Origin: Vanilla planifolia
Lineage: Eukaryota > Streptophyta > Magnoliopsida > Asparagales > Orchidaceae
Length of the DNA stretch: 64,000 nt
Reading direction: 5' to 3'
NCBI GenBank assembly: GCA_023846275.1
Contig: CM043868.1
Coordinates: 20,679,755-20,743,754 of the forward strand
The position numbers were made by a program, and so were the translations under genes. Shown piece after piece: positions 54,420-64,000 of this stretch. Every line of letters begins with the position of its first letter. The stretch's first letter is position 1. The notes beneath the pieces are model-generated. The model searched no databases, was not told where the DNA came from, and was given only the letters and a program-made list of their open reading frames with translations.

Positions 54420-55580
54420 CATTAGCCATTACTTTGTATTTCACTGTGGTGTTGTTCCTCGCAATTACATTATGTTTGTCACTTCTCTATGTGACGAGAG
54501 TTTCCTAAACATAAGTATTATATAATGTAGTAGATCTTTTGTCAAAAACCAACCTAGCTTAATCTGCATCAATATGTCTCAATTTTCTACTTTGGGGTCT
54601 TTTAAAAGTGTAGACATTTCTCTCAAGTGCTTTTCAAATATCATGATAAACTATTTTAGGATGTTTATGATAATATGAATGTAAAAGTTAGCTTACCAAG
54701 CTTATCATAAATGCAATATTTGATTTTTAATGAGAGAGATAAATAAGTTAATCCACTAGTTTTTTATACTAAATTATGTTCATGGGATCACCTTGTCATC
54801 GTTGAGCTTCTGATTGGAATCAATCAGGATATTAATTGGCCCGCAATCACTTATCCCAATCTTCTTGAGAAAATCAATAACATACATTCATTAAGAGACA
54901 AAAATTCCCTTTTTAGATATTGCTATCTCCATGCTAAAAAGTATCCTCGAGATTCTATATCCTTTGAGATGGAAGCCTTCAGTTGATTTATCTAAAATAC
55001 GTTATCTCTAGCAAGGATGGACATTATCTACCTACACAATTAATACAATTATTTTTTCATTTAGTAAATTTCTAATGAAAAATTGCCCTTGAGTTTATCC
55101 TTAACTTTTGACAAATTGAGTTAATTTCTTAAACCAAACTTTTTGGCTACTACTTTAGGCATTGAGTGATTTCTTCAATCTACATACCCTTGTTTTAACT
55201 TTACATTAAATAGTGATGGTGTCTCCATTTACACTTCTTTCTTTAAGTCTTTATTTAGAAATGTATTTTTAACGTCTATCTTTTGTTAAGGTTAGTCATT
55301 TTTTTCCATTAATGATAAAAGCACTTTTATAGTATTTAACTTTGCAGTTGGAACAAGTGTTTCAGGTAGTCAATTTCATCAGTTTGGAAGAATCCTTTGG
55401 CATCTAAATGTGCTTTGTAACACTTTAGGGATCCATCAGACTTATACCTGATTGTAGACACTTGATGCATTTTACAATTGACTTTTCTTTCAGTAGATCA
55501 ACTAATTTTCATGTGTTGTTTTTTCTTCTTTATCTCCATAGAAACAGCCTTATTTCACTTAGGAATTTTTAGAGTATTAT
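54420..55580 (-). pseudogene. decayed Ty1/copia RT-RNase H on the minus strand
   Basis: Read on the minus strand, copia landmarks occur in order. Near 55.47-55.40 kb there is YKSDGSLKCYKAHLDAKGF for the RT KWIF...ARLVAKG region. Near 55.2 kb there is the LYGLKQSP-like area. Near 54.8 kb there is DFLKKIGI and then the DTPI.PN.KL area. Near 54.75 kb there is LVDXLIYLSH for the RLVGKLIYLSHTRPD block. Near 54.5 kb there is VFDKRSTT and then RSDKHNVIAR, for the RNase H motifs. Stops are dense. It is antisense to the host gene. Confidence 0.6.
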
Positions 55581-56747
55581 GTCCACTATTAGTGTAATGG
55601 GCTAGTTTAATTTATCTTGAATTATATTTTTAATAGAAGCTTTCTTTTTTAGATACAAGTACTACAAATTCAAAAGTCCAACATTATTGAAATTATTATG
55701 TCTCGAGTTGCATGCCGTGATTATGGTAACTAAATCTTTGATTTGAGCATACTATTACGAAAATCATATTGTTTGTAATTTTTGAAAATCATTTAAAATT
55801 TTTAAGAATTTTAAAATAAAAAAGAGCAAAAAATATAATAATTAATCATTTCATTATAAAATAGTTAAATATCCCTTGCTTTTGAAAAATTATGACTCGT
55901 GAACCTTGGGAGCAAAAAAGAAGGATTAGGAAGGAGGAAGGAGGAACTATTAAGAGATTGTTGAGGATAGGGAGAGCTATTGTTAGAAAGGCTTTTTTGA
56001 GAGTTTTGCATCCAGAGCGTTGCTTTGGGGAAGAGAAAGAGATCAAGCAAGCTCGACCCATTTTTTGATACGGAAATCCAATTTAAGGTATGATTTTTTA
56101 TTGAGTTTCCTTTCTTTTTGATGTGCATAAGTTGTATGTGGTGTTATTAGGGGTTGATTTTGGAATATCAGTACAATATGAATAAGAATTGGGTCGATTA
56201 GAGTCTTGAGCAGATCATGCAGTCCGATAGAGTTGATCAAACAATATGATTGGCTTTAGGAAGTGTGCAATAGCAGTCGGCTCATCTGTTACTGTTTGCG
56301 ATCATGCAATACAATTTGACAAATCCGACTGTACGATTTGAAGTCAAGAGCAATGGATCTCAGTCGATTTGCTTAGGTCTTTGGGGATTATTTTTGATAG
56401 TTTTGCATGTATTTTTGTTATGGGAAGTAAGCAATTTTGTGAAATAATGAACAAAAAGTAGATAAGAAAGTACATAAACTTCTTAACATTTGAGAATAAA
56501 ATATAAATTGTTAATGGTAAAATATACCATTAATTGTGTAAAAAATGAAAGGAGATGAAAGAAAGGGCAAGGCAGTTGAGGAAATCTCTCAGAGCCATCA
56601 AGAAAACAAACTAAATTATTATGATGTAACATCAATTATTAGTTTTCTTGTAATATTATTATCAACTATGATATGAGGTGAGCATTTTTTTTTGACTGAG
56701 AATTATTTACATATATTATTTATGTGAATGCAAATCACTAGTATTAT

Positions 56748-56784
56748 CACACACACACGCACGCACACACACACATACATATAT
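56748..56784 (+). repeat. (CA)n microsatellite with CG interruptions
   Basis: About 37 bp of AC dinucleotides, with two ACGC interruptions, passing into TACATATATA. Confidence 0.9.
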
Positions 56785-56904
56785 AACAAAAAATAAACAA
56801 AAATAGAAAAAATGTTATTTAAGTATGGTGATTTAGAATATCATGAGAAAGAAAGAAATGAATGGAAAATATTTTCCTTATTATCCTATATTACAGTTAT
56901 CCAA

Positions 56905-57145
56905 TATGAGAAAGAAAAATTACACCCTATTATTTTGGGTACTCAGAGATAGGGTTATGACACAACAGAGACCTCTTCTTTGTCTACATAGGTTGTTGGC
57001 AATAAAGGTAATGGCAATGTGATATATGGGAAAGGAAAATCACACCTTATTGTCATGGGTACTCAATGATGGACCCATGACATGATAGAGGCCCCGTCCT
57101 TATCAATATAGGTTGGTAATGATTGGGTGGTAACTTTATGATAGA
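56905..57145 (+). repeat. ~120-bp tandem duplication in the gypsy left LTR
   Basis: ACACCxTATT and GGGTACTCA recur at 56922/57042 and about 56939/57059, with ATAGAGGCC- and ATATAGGTTG-type pieces after each. Copies have diverged. Confidence 0.8.
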
Positions 57146-58229
57146 TGATCAATATGATGCGAGGTCTTGAAGAGTGTGTATAGCAATCATACTAAAAAAT
57201 ATAGGCTCAAAAGAAAGAAATTAGAAATGAAGGAAAGAAAAATAAATGAATATGAATACAAAAAGAAAGTAAAAAACATGATGTGATATAAGTACTATAG
57301 GATAATAGTAACATGTAAGGACTATGCGCATACATGAGCACAATATATATGAGTATTCATGCAACGATTTGGTAAATGCTCGCATTTTTAATTGGATTGT
57401 CATTCATTGTTTATGTGTTACTCTTTTTTATTGTTATCTACATATTTGCATTTTATTTTGTCTTTATATTTGTAGTTAGTAGACTAGGATGTAGACGTCC
57501 ATAGAGTTGTGGGTTACTAGAAGATAATTGAAGACTTGAAATGAGAGTTTTTGATGTATTCTGTGAGCTTTATGAGAGATATGTTGTATATGAGACCTAA
57601 TAATATTTTTTAATAATTGTTGTATCATTGTTGTTTTAGTTTTTTTATTATATGTTAGTTTGAAACTATGTACATTATTTTTATTTAGTTCTAGTAGTAA
57701 TAATTTGTGGATTTTGATATTTTTTATCACCTTCATTCACTTTTAGTTTTGTGTTATCTATAGTTGTTACTTACTCTGTTTCACTTGATAATTTAATTTG
57801 TTTAATTATTTATTAGGTTTTATTTGGGTTTGTATCAGGCAAGACGTGATAGGTGGGAATTGGAGCCCAATTATTAGGAGATTAAGATGAGCTTTTAAGT
57901 GAGATCACTAGTATAATATGCACATAAATATAATTTTGTAATTTATGTTGTCTTATTAATAAAAAAAATAAATTGTATGGAATGAAAAGAGACTAATACA
58001 CTTTTGTTTTAAGGGAGAAGAACTATAAGTGAATATGAAAGAGTTGAATCTCATGCCAATGCAAAATAAGGAAAGGGGCTAATAAGAGGTCAGATGGGTA
58101 GAGTCTTTTGGAAAAGATGCCATCATCTTCTTCTATTCTCTAGAGATTCCCTATAAAATGTTTTCGTGTTGATAAATTGAAAATAGTAGTTTTGTAAAAT
58201 GCCGCATCTCTACTTTGCAGGACAGTCGG

Positions 58230-58560
58230 ATCCCTTTGAGGCTCACATGCTCTTTTGTTGTTAGATTGGGCTCCCCTGTTGTATTGGAAATATTGTCATT
58301 GCATTTGTTTTAGAAGTCCACCAGTAAAAGAAATTTTATGGGAAGATTTTATTGAAGATTTTGAAAGATGGTTTGTTCCTCCATCCCTTAAAGAAAAGAT
58401 GAGGGAAGAGCTAGCAATTTTGGAACATGGAGACATGATAGTTACAGATTATAAGAGATTTTGTTTTCTTGCTTATTATGCCCTGCAAATAACAAATACG
58501 TAGGATTAGATATTTTGTGTTTCGTTGATGGCTAAAAATAACTACATTGATTACATTTAA
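58230..58560 (+). pseudogene. gypsy gag fragment
   Basis: The frame at 58255-58503 holds PVKEILWEDFIEDFERWFVP, then LKEKMREELAILEHGDMIVT and DYKRFCFLAYY. This is the W..F...F...F.P...RE...EF..L.QG..TV.EY...F..L..YA pattern of Retrotrans_gag in plant chromoviruses. The tryptophan-rich N-terminal half and most of the rest are eroded. Confidence 0.75.
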
Positions 58561-58814
58561 GCCATCAATTTTGTTAAAAGCTTGTGGTGCAAGTTAGGTT
58601 AGCTGAATGAGAATTAGACATATTTGAAGCCTGTAAGACAATGATAGCAAAAAATGTGGTAGCATTGCCAACAAGGAGTTCGAACCCATTCAAGATCTAG
58701 AAAGTTAAGGGTGGCAAATGCTTAAGTTGTTTCTAGCTTAGCCTACAGGATTTTGGTATTGATAGTAGTAGGATGCTTATAGAGTCTAGTGAGAAAGTAC
58801 CGTAGTGTACAATA

Positions 58815-58915
58815 TGTGGCAAATTATATTGTAGAGTTTGTTGGACCAGGAAATGAGGCCAACTTTGGTGTTCCAATTGTGGAGAGCTAGGACATTTGGC
58901 TATAGCTCAAGATGG
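58815..58915 (+). pseudogene. gypsy gag zinc-knuckle region
   Basis: Translation shows CTICGKLYCRVCWTRK, then a stop, then CSNCGELGHLAIAQD, the remains of one or two CCHC knuckles; the last cysteine is lost. Confidence 0.55.
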
Positions 58916-59069
58916 TCTTTTTCTCATCTAGTGTTGATGGTATTGTTGATAGAGATATTGGTAGAGGCTTCGGTAGTGCTTTAATGACAGCCTAAGAGAG
59001 TAAGTCGTGGGCCATTTGTAGGTAAGAGGGATAACTTTTGGTATATGTTATCACCCTGTAATGGGCAAT

Positions 59070-59380
59070 GTACTTAAACAAATGTGATAGCATGTGTGCT
59101 TTTATTCTAGTAGTTGCTAACAACTATTTTATTTGATAATGATGTCTCACATTCATTCATATTTTGTTATATGCTTGATGTATTAATTGTTGAAATAAAT
59201 TTATTGAATAATCCATTATCTGTGAAATTACCCTATGGGAGCAAGTTCCTTGTGGATGTGTTCATTAAGGAGAATTACAAATGAGAAGAAAGGAATTTTC
59301 TAATGGATTACTTGTCTTGCCCTTATTTGAATTTAATATCATTCTGGGCATGAGTTGGCTATTTGAACACCAAGCAGTTA
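59070..59380 (+). pseudogene. gypsy protease-linker region
   Basis: Eroded pattern with LPYGSKFLVD, then FLMDYLSCPYLNLISF and a VGYLNTKQL piece, which matches the region after the aspartic protease (DLI.L.M..FD.ILGMDWL). The catalytic DTG is not recognisable. Confidence 0.5.
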
Positions 59381-59579
59381 TATATTGCGTAGAATAGAGA
59401 ATTAAATTGACAACTTCAGGCATAAAGGAAATAGTCTTCTTTGGTGAAGGGAGAGGAATCTCAATTAGTTTTGCACTTAAGGCTTAGAAAATGTTAATAA
59501 CAGTGAATGATTTTTTCTATTTATTGTGTTTGTTGATCAGAGGATCATCGAGCAACAAGATGTACTAGTGATTTGCTAG

Positions 59580-59638
59580 TACCAATATATTGCTTTAGAG
59601 GAGCTACTTGGTTTTCCTCCAAATAGAGCAATTGAGTT
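59580..59638 (+). pseudogene. gypsy protease-RT junction fragment
   Basis: ELLGFPPNRAIEF matches the conserved LPP.R.IEF block that precedes the RT domain. The following expected residues are missing because the interrupting segment starts here. Confidence 0.6.
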
Positions 59639-60575
59639 TTAAATTTGTTGATGCAAAACAAAAGGCCTTCGAAGAATTTGAATAAAAGCTTACTTTGGGC
59701 AAAGATGAAGTAATTCTTGTTGATGCAAGATCGAAAAATACCAATTGGATTGAAACGGGCTTCATTATAGGTACATTTTGGATCAAAACAGCTTGATTTG
59801 GTGCTATATAATTTGGTTTGGTTTGGTTTAGCTTTGTTCAGTCTTGTCGGTAGGTTTAGCTTGGTTTGGCACTGTTCGGCCTAGTTCAGCTTAGTTCTGC
59901 ACTGTCCAGCCTAGTTCGGCTTGGTCTAAACCAGTTTGACTCAATTCAGACTCGGTCTGAACCGGTTCAATGTTGTTCTGAACTGGTTCGATGCAGAACT
60001 GACTTGGTCTAGTTTGGTTTGCAGCTACTAACTGTGGTATGGTTTGGTGTGTCTTTCTCCATCAACATGTATCAGTGCGGGTTCAATGCGGATTAGATGT
60101 GGTCAGGTGGCATGCTTGTGGGGAGCTCAAGTGTGGATGAAAGGGCTCGAAGAAGAATCTCGAAGCATGGGAAGGGCAAACCTGAATGCTTTTGGACTTC
60201 GAACTCTAGAACTTAATGATCTTGGTGGCTTGGGAGAAGTGAGCTCAGGAATGGATGAAGCGCGGTCTTCAAACCTCGTTCGGACATGGTCAGGATTGCA
60301 AAGGACATCAGGTGGTGAGGCAAAGCTTTCGGGCTTGAGCAGAGGGTTATGTTTGGTTGATTCCTCTAAGAAAGAGAAGGTTAATGATGTTCCTTTGCCT
60401 TCAATGCTCCATTCCCTAAGCCCAACAAATGGTGCCAAATCCACATTAGATTTACTTTATTACCATGTGAATGCATTCTCCAACGAGGTGTGTTTGGTTG
60501 GTATTATGGGTTTAGCTTTATTTTTTTTTTTGCATTTTCATGCTTCGTCTCTTCAAAATCTAAATGATACTAAGA
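59639..60575 (+). other. ~0.94-kb segment interrupting the gypsy RT, unidentified
   Basis: It lies between RAIEF (59638) and the block QMTPIEL (from about 60590), which are normally about 20 residues apart. It has a GGTTTGGTTY repeat part and a GC-richer part with a 178-codon ORF (60044-60580), whose mirrored frame (60127-60444 minus) is also open. GAGTT occurs at both edges but the ends are not TG...CA, nor clearly inverted, so the element type is unknown. The ORF has no motif I can assign and ends in a hydrophobic stretch; I treat it as probably non-coding. Confidence 0.5.
59790..60030 (+). repeat. degenerate GGTTTGGTTY / CTGAACCGGTT repeat
   Basis: A cluster of GGTTTGG, TAGTTCGGC, GTTCAGCTTAG and AACCGGTTC pieces, repeating at about 10 and 20 bp. 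Such low-complexity GGTTYGGTTY stretches are common in plant genomes. Confidence 0.8.
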
Positions 60576-60585
60576 GTTAGTAACC

Positions 60586-61110
60586 AAAGCTCTAAACAGA
60601 TGACACCTATAGAATTGATAAGGGTTAAAATGCAAATTCAGTTGTTAAATGAGTCTTATTAACTCTAGTGTGTTCCCTTGGGGACCATTAGTGTTAAAGA
60701 GAAGGATGGTTGTTTGTAGATGTATATAGACTATTGAGAATTGAATAAACTATCAGTTAAGAACAAATACCCATTGCCAAGGATTGATGATATAGTTGTA
60801 AGGTGTTCCAATATTTTTTAAAATTGACTTGAGATCAGGACACTGTCAATTAAAAATCGAAGAATTAGATATAGATAAGACTGCTTTTAGACTCGTTATG
60901 TACGTTATGAGTTTTTGCTATCTTTCAGTCTTATCAATGCACCTACAATATTTATGGTCTTGATGAATATGATTTTTAGAAGTTTTTTTAATCAATTTGT
61001 GATTATCTTCATTGTTAACATTCTTGAGGAAAAATTTATACTAAATTCTTCAAATGTGAATTCTGGTTGTCTCATGTGATATTTTGGGGACATATGATCA
61101 ATGTAATAGG
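60586..61110 (+). pseudogene. gypsy reverse transcriptase fragment
   Basis: Landmarks across frames: QMTPIELIRVKMQ, then YIDY and ELNKLSVKNKYPLPRIDDIV, TRYVRYEF, LINAPTIFMVLMN. This is the N-terminal half of gypsy RT. The catalytic DD region is eroded. Confidence 0.75.
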
Positions 61111-61139
61111 GATAACGTTCAACCCTTAGAGATCTTTTC

Positions 61140-61835
61140 TATTTTGGATTGGTTTAGAGCTATTTTAGTTTTAAAAATTCAAAGTTTCCTTGATCTCGTT
61201 GATTATTATTACAAGTTTGTATAAGGATTTCCTTAGATAATATTCTTACTTATAGGATTGATTCAAAAAGTTATGAAATTTAAGTAATTTAAGATATAAA
61301 ATGTGAGAAGAATTTCTTAAAGATGTAAGAGAAATTAATAATAGTTCTAAAGATTGGATACTAAATCTTTAGTGATGCTTCCCTTAACTGGTTGGGATGT
61401 GTGTTGATATAAAATGATCGAATAATTGTTTATGTTTCTAGATAGTTTAAATTTTGTGAGAAGAATTATCCAGTGCATGACTTGGAATTAATTGTTATAG
61501 TCTTTGTTCTAAAAATATAGAGATATTACTTTTATAGGGTAAAATATGAGGTGTTCATTAATCACTAAAGTTTGAAATTTCTTTTTAACTAGAAATAAAA
61601 TTTACTTAAGATAAAGTAGGTGATCAAAATTTTCAAAGACTATGATTTGATTACAAATTATTATGCAGGAAAAGCCAATTTGGTTGTGGATGCATTTAGT
61701 GGGGAGATTGTTTTGCGTACTCTTGTAGAGCAACAAGATCAGAAGCAGTCCTCTTTTGAAATTGATAGATTTCAAGTGAAAAGAGTTGTGCATAAGAATG
61801 TTGGGTTGTTTGTGTCAACCATTTTTAAGGTCTAA
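61140..61835 (+). pseudogene. gypsy RNase H and linker fragment
   Basis: ELSSAXLGINCYSL near 61.46 kb and FKDYDLITNYYAGKANLVVD at 61635 match the gypsy RNase H C-terminal landmarks (NYP.HDLEL, KDYD..I.YHPGKANVVADALS). Confidence 0.7.
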
Positions 61836-61879
61836 TTGGCTTGTTCTTATCAATGAAGATTAATTTTATAATAAGCAAT

Positions 61880-62870
61880 ACTAGAATTTGATACAAAAAG
61901 TTAGGGATAGATATGAGTCTAACTTCATTCTTAATGAATACGTTGTGCTAAGATTTCATAGAAGTCGTGTATTCCTTCTTATTAGTAACTTAGGCAATTG
62001 TTATTGTCTGAAACTCACAAATCGAAATACTATATTTATCCAGGAAACAACAAGGTGTATCAAGGATTGAGACAGAATTATTGGTGGTCTTATACGAAAA
62101 GAGATTTGACTGAATAGGTTAGGAAATGCTTAATCTGTCAACAGGTTAAGATTGAACAATAAAAGTCATGTGGTTTGTTGCAACCCTTATTTATTCTTGA
62201 ATGAAAGTAAAAGTATATAGCTATAGATTTCATTATGGGGTTACTCAGGACTCCGATAGGACATGATTTTGTATAGATGATTGTGAATAGATTAACTAAG
62301 AATGCACACTTCTGGTTATTAGAATGATTTTTTTTTTTGCAAAAAGTTAGATCAATTATATGTTCAACAAATTGTAAGATTGCACAGAATATTAAATGTA
62401 ATAATCTTTTATAGAGATCCTAAATTTATTTCTCGATTTTGGAAGAATTTGCACGAAGTTTTTGAAACTCGGTTAAAATTTTATAAAGCTTTCCACTGTT
62501 AAACTAATGGAAAAATTGAAAGAACTATCAAGACTTTTGAGGATCTAATGCGACTTTGTGTTATACTTTGAGATGATTAGGAAGTTCATTTACTTCCAAT
62601 GGATTTTGTGTACAATAACTACTTTTATGTTAGTTTTGGAATGACTTCTAATAAAGCTTGATATGGAAGGAAGTGTTTATCCCTTCTGTGTTGGTTCGAA
62701 GGCAAAGAAAGACAACTAATTGTGTAACTGATTTTGTTGATGAGATCACAGAAAAGTTTAGAACAATCAAGGCTAAAATTGGGACAGCTCAAGATCGTTA
62801 GAAAAAATATTTTGTTGAGATGCATGAGAATGTGAAATTCAAAAAATGTGAGCACGCCGTCCTCAAGGTA
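61880..62870 (+). pseudogene. gypsy integrase fragment
   Basis: SVNRLRLNNKSHVVCCNPYL region, IDFIMGLLRTPIGHDF near 62.24 kb, LTKNAHFW near 62.29 kb, FYRDPKFISRFWKNLHEVF near 62.41 kb, KIERTIKTFEDLMRLCVIL near 62.51 kb and MDFVYNNYFYVSFGM near 62.6 kb follow the plant gypsy integrase order. Frames shift and stops are present. Confidence 0.78.
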
Positions 62871-62899
62871 AGTCTCTTAAAGGAGTAATTAGTCTCGAT

Positions 62900-63270
62900 A
62901 GAGCGTATAAGCTTAAACCCATGTTTATTGGTCCTTTTAGATGTTAGAAAGAATATGATCTATTGCCTATGGAGTGACTTTGTCTCCATAGATGTTTGGC
63001 ATACATAATGTTTTTCATGTATCCTCATTATAGTGATATATTCTTGATTTATCACATGTGAACAAATATGACTCAGAAGAAATTGAAATCTAGCTTAGTT
63101 TATTCTATGAAGAACATCCAATTTGAATTCTTGCAAAATAAGAAAAGGGATTGGAAAACAAGGTCATTCTATGATTAAAGTGATTTAGAAGTACAAACCA
63201 AAAGCAAATACTTGGGAAGTGAATGAAGTTGTGTTGCTTCGGTATCCTATACTTTCTAAATCAAATTTGA
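62900..63270 (+). pseudogene. gypsy C-terminal (chromodomain-side) fragment
   Basis: Pieces resembling the IGPF.I...V...AY.L.LP, VHNVFHVS.L and IL...EK.LRN..I..VKV.W blocks occur in order. These are the C-terminal parts of chromoviral integrase; the chromodomain itself is eroded. Confidence 0.55.
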
Positions 63271-63274
63271 GAAT

Positions 63275-63725
63275 TATTGAAATTGTGGCATCTCGAGGTG
63301 CATGCCAAGACGATAATAACCAAATCTAGGATTTGAGCATATGCTTGCGAGGTCTTACCTGAGAAACTTAAGGAGGCTATGTTATTTATAATTTTTGAAA
63401 TTTATTTAAATTTTCTAAGAAGTTTTAAAACATAATATTTAATTAATCCTTCTATTATAAAAAGGATAAGTATCCCTTCCTATGGAAAAATTGTCACTCG
63501 TATGAAACCTAGGTTCAAAAAAGAAGAAGGATCGAGGAGGAATTGTTAAGAGATTATTGTGGTTAAGGAGAGCTGTTGTAAGCAAGGGTTTCTTGGGTAG
63601 TTTTGCAAAGAGCTCTAGAAAGCTTGACCCATTCTTTGAAGTATAAATTCGATTTTTAAGGTATGATTTTGATTGAGTTTTCTTTCTTTAAGATGTGTTT
63701 GTATTGCATGTGATGTTATTGGAGA
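63275..63725 (+). repeat. right LTR of the gypsy element (partial)
   Basis: TGTGGCATCTCGAGGTGCATG opens the segment that aligns with the left LTR to about 63725, where similarity ends. Confidence 0.55.
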
Positions 63726-64000
63726 TGAACAATCAAGAATCTTTATATAATACTATTGTGCAATAAAAGAACAAAAGGAATACATAAGACTTCTGTAAGA
63801 CACATAATGGGGTAAAAGATATTGGGCAGGATGACACTCTTTTGGAGTGCAATGAGAATGTTCACTTGACTAACAAAATTTTAAGATGGAATAAGTTAGT
63901 TATTTGTGGAGAATAGGTAAGGGACATTACCTAAAGGATTGATAGATTCTGGACAGTACAAGGGATTGGAAAGCTCGTTATTCTAGTTTTCCTTTTGTCT
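63726..64000 (+). other. end of window, unidentified
   Basis: It does not align with the left LTR at the corresponding place. It is either another insertion inside the right LTR or sequence beyond a truncation. Confidence 0.3.

Larger units (their letters stand above)
55690..57837 (+). repeat. left LTR of the gypsy element (extent inferred)
   Basis: The 5' part aligns with the right LTR. The end is set at a CA (57836-57837) after a GGGTTTGTAT stretch, just before a GGCAAGACGTGATAGG segment where the primer site would lie; no convincing PBS was recognised. It contains a CA microsatellite and a ~120-bp tandem duplication. Confidence 0.45.
55680..63725 (+). mobile_element. old Ty3/gypsy chromovirus (Del/Tekay-like), heavily decayed
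   Basis: A gypsy element whose left LTR starts near 55.69 kb and whose right LTR starts near 63.28 kb. The two align for about 450 bp (TCTCGAG-TGCATGCC, the AAATCT-TGATTTGAGCAT block, AAGGTATGATTTT-ATTGAGTTT) with roughly 20-25% visible differences and several indels, so it is old. The pol order protease - RT - RNase H - integrase, plus a C-terminal part with a chromodomain-like pattern, fits chromoviruses. The internal region is interrupted by a ~0.9-kb segment at 59.64-60.57 kb. The right LTR homology stops at about 63.725 kb. It is in sense within intron 12. Confidence 0.72.

Noticed and set aside
60044-60580. 178-aa protein with a C-terminal membrane segment
   Set aside because: No motif or family recognised, the opposite strand is also open, and it lies in a low-complexity insert in a dead gypsy element.
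1-64000. CRISPR arrays, tRNA or rRNA genes, bacterial operons
   Set aside because: No regular direct-repeat/spacer pattern, cloverleaf or rRNA-like segment was seen; the window is plant nuclear DNA.

Overview
The window is nuclear DNA of a flowering plant. It is AT-rich, its genes carry spliceosomal introns, and it is filled with plant-type LTR retrotransposons (Ty1/copia and Ty3/gypsy) and one plant L1-type LINE. No prokaryotic or organellar signal was seen. The very long introns would fit a palm, a magnoliid or another large-intron lineage, but the species cannot be fixed from the sequence.

One host gene organises almost everything: a plant VPS35L homologue (formerly C16orf62/UPF0505), the VPS35-like subunit of the endosomal Retriever assembly in animals. 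Twelve coding exons on the + strand were placed by hand at 1376-1483, 13883-14101, 14429-14459, 14577-14761, 16031-16190, 22382-22478, 31315-31484, 32744-32907, 44480-44665, 44752-44841, 46260-46340 and 53450-53593. All junctions keep phase and together they encode 545 residues, roughly the N-terminal 55-60% of the protein. The 3' part lies beyond the window. About 1.6 kb of coding sequence is spread over 52 kb.

Layout. Positions 1-1375 are the 5' flank. Intron 1 (12.4 kb) holds a GC-rich 1.45-kb LTR with about 100-bp internal repeats, several layers of decayed gypsy pol sequence, and a minus-strand LTR-like block. Intron 5 (6.2 kb) holds a second, decayed relative of that LTR. Intron 6 (8.8 kb) holds a decayed tandem copy of exon 6, a ~60-bp minisatellite of about 12 units, and a young complete Ty1/copia element (25291-30233) with a 5-bp target duplication. 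Intron 8 (11.6 kb) holds a young L1 LINE (33861-38850) with a 15-bp target duplication, then a third relative of the intron 1 LTR and a minus-strand gag-like remnant. Intron 11 (7.1 kb) holds an unidentified exon-like ORF and a decayed copia. Intron 12 runs off the window and contains a decayed minus-strand copia and an old gypsy chromovirus (about 55.68-63.72 kb), itself interrupted by a 0.9-kb segment.

The two youngest insertions and the three related LTRs lie in sense with the host gene, so their promoters and polyadenylation signals could affect its transcript. The locus is also unusually rich in short local tandem duplications (period 28 bp to about 450 bp). I found no tRNA, rRNA, CRISPR array or operon-like structure. 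No wholly new system is evident; the most unusual items are the exon 6 duplication, the minisatellite, the young copia that is nevertheless coding-defective, the LINE's second open frame through ORF1, and the unidentified exon-like ORF at 49653-49805.
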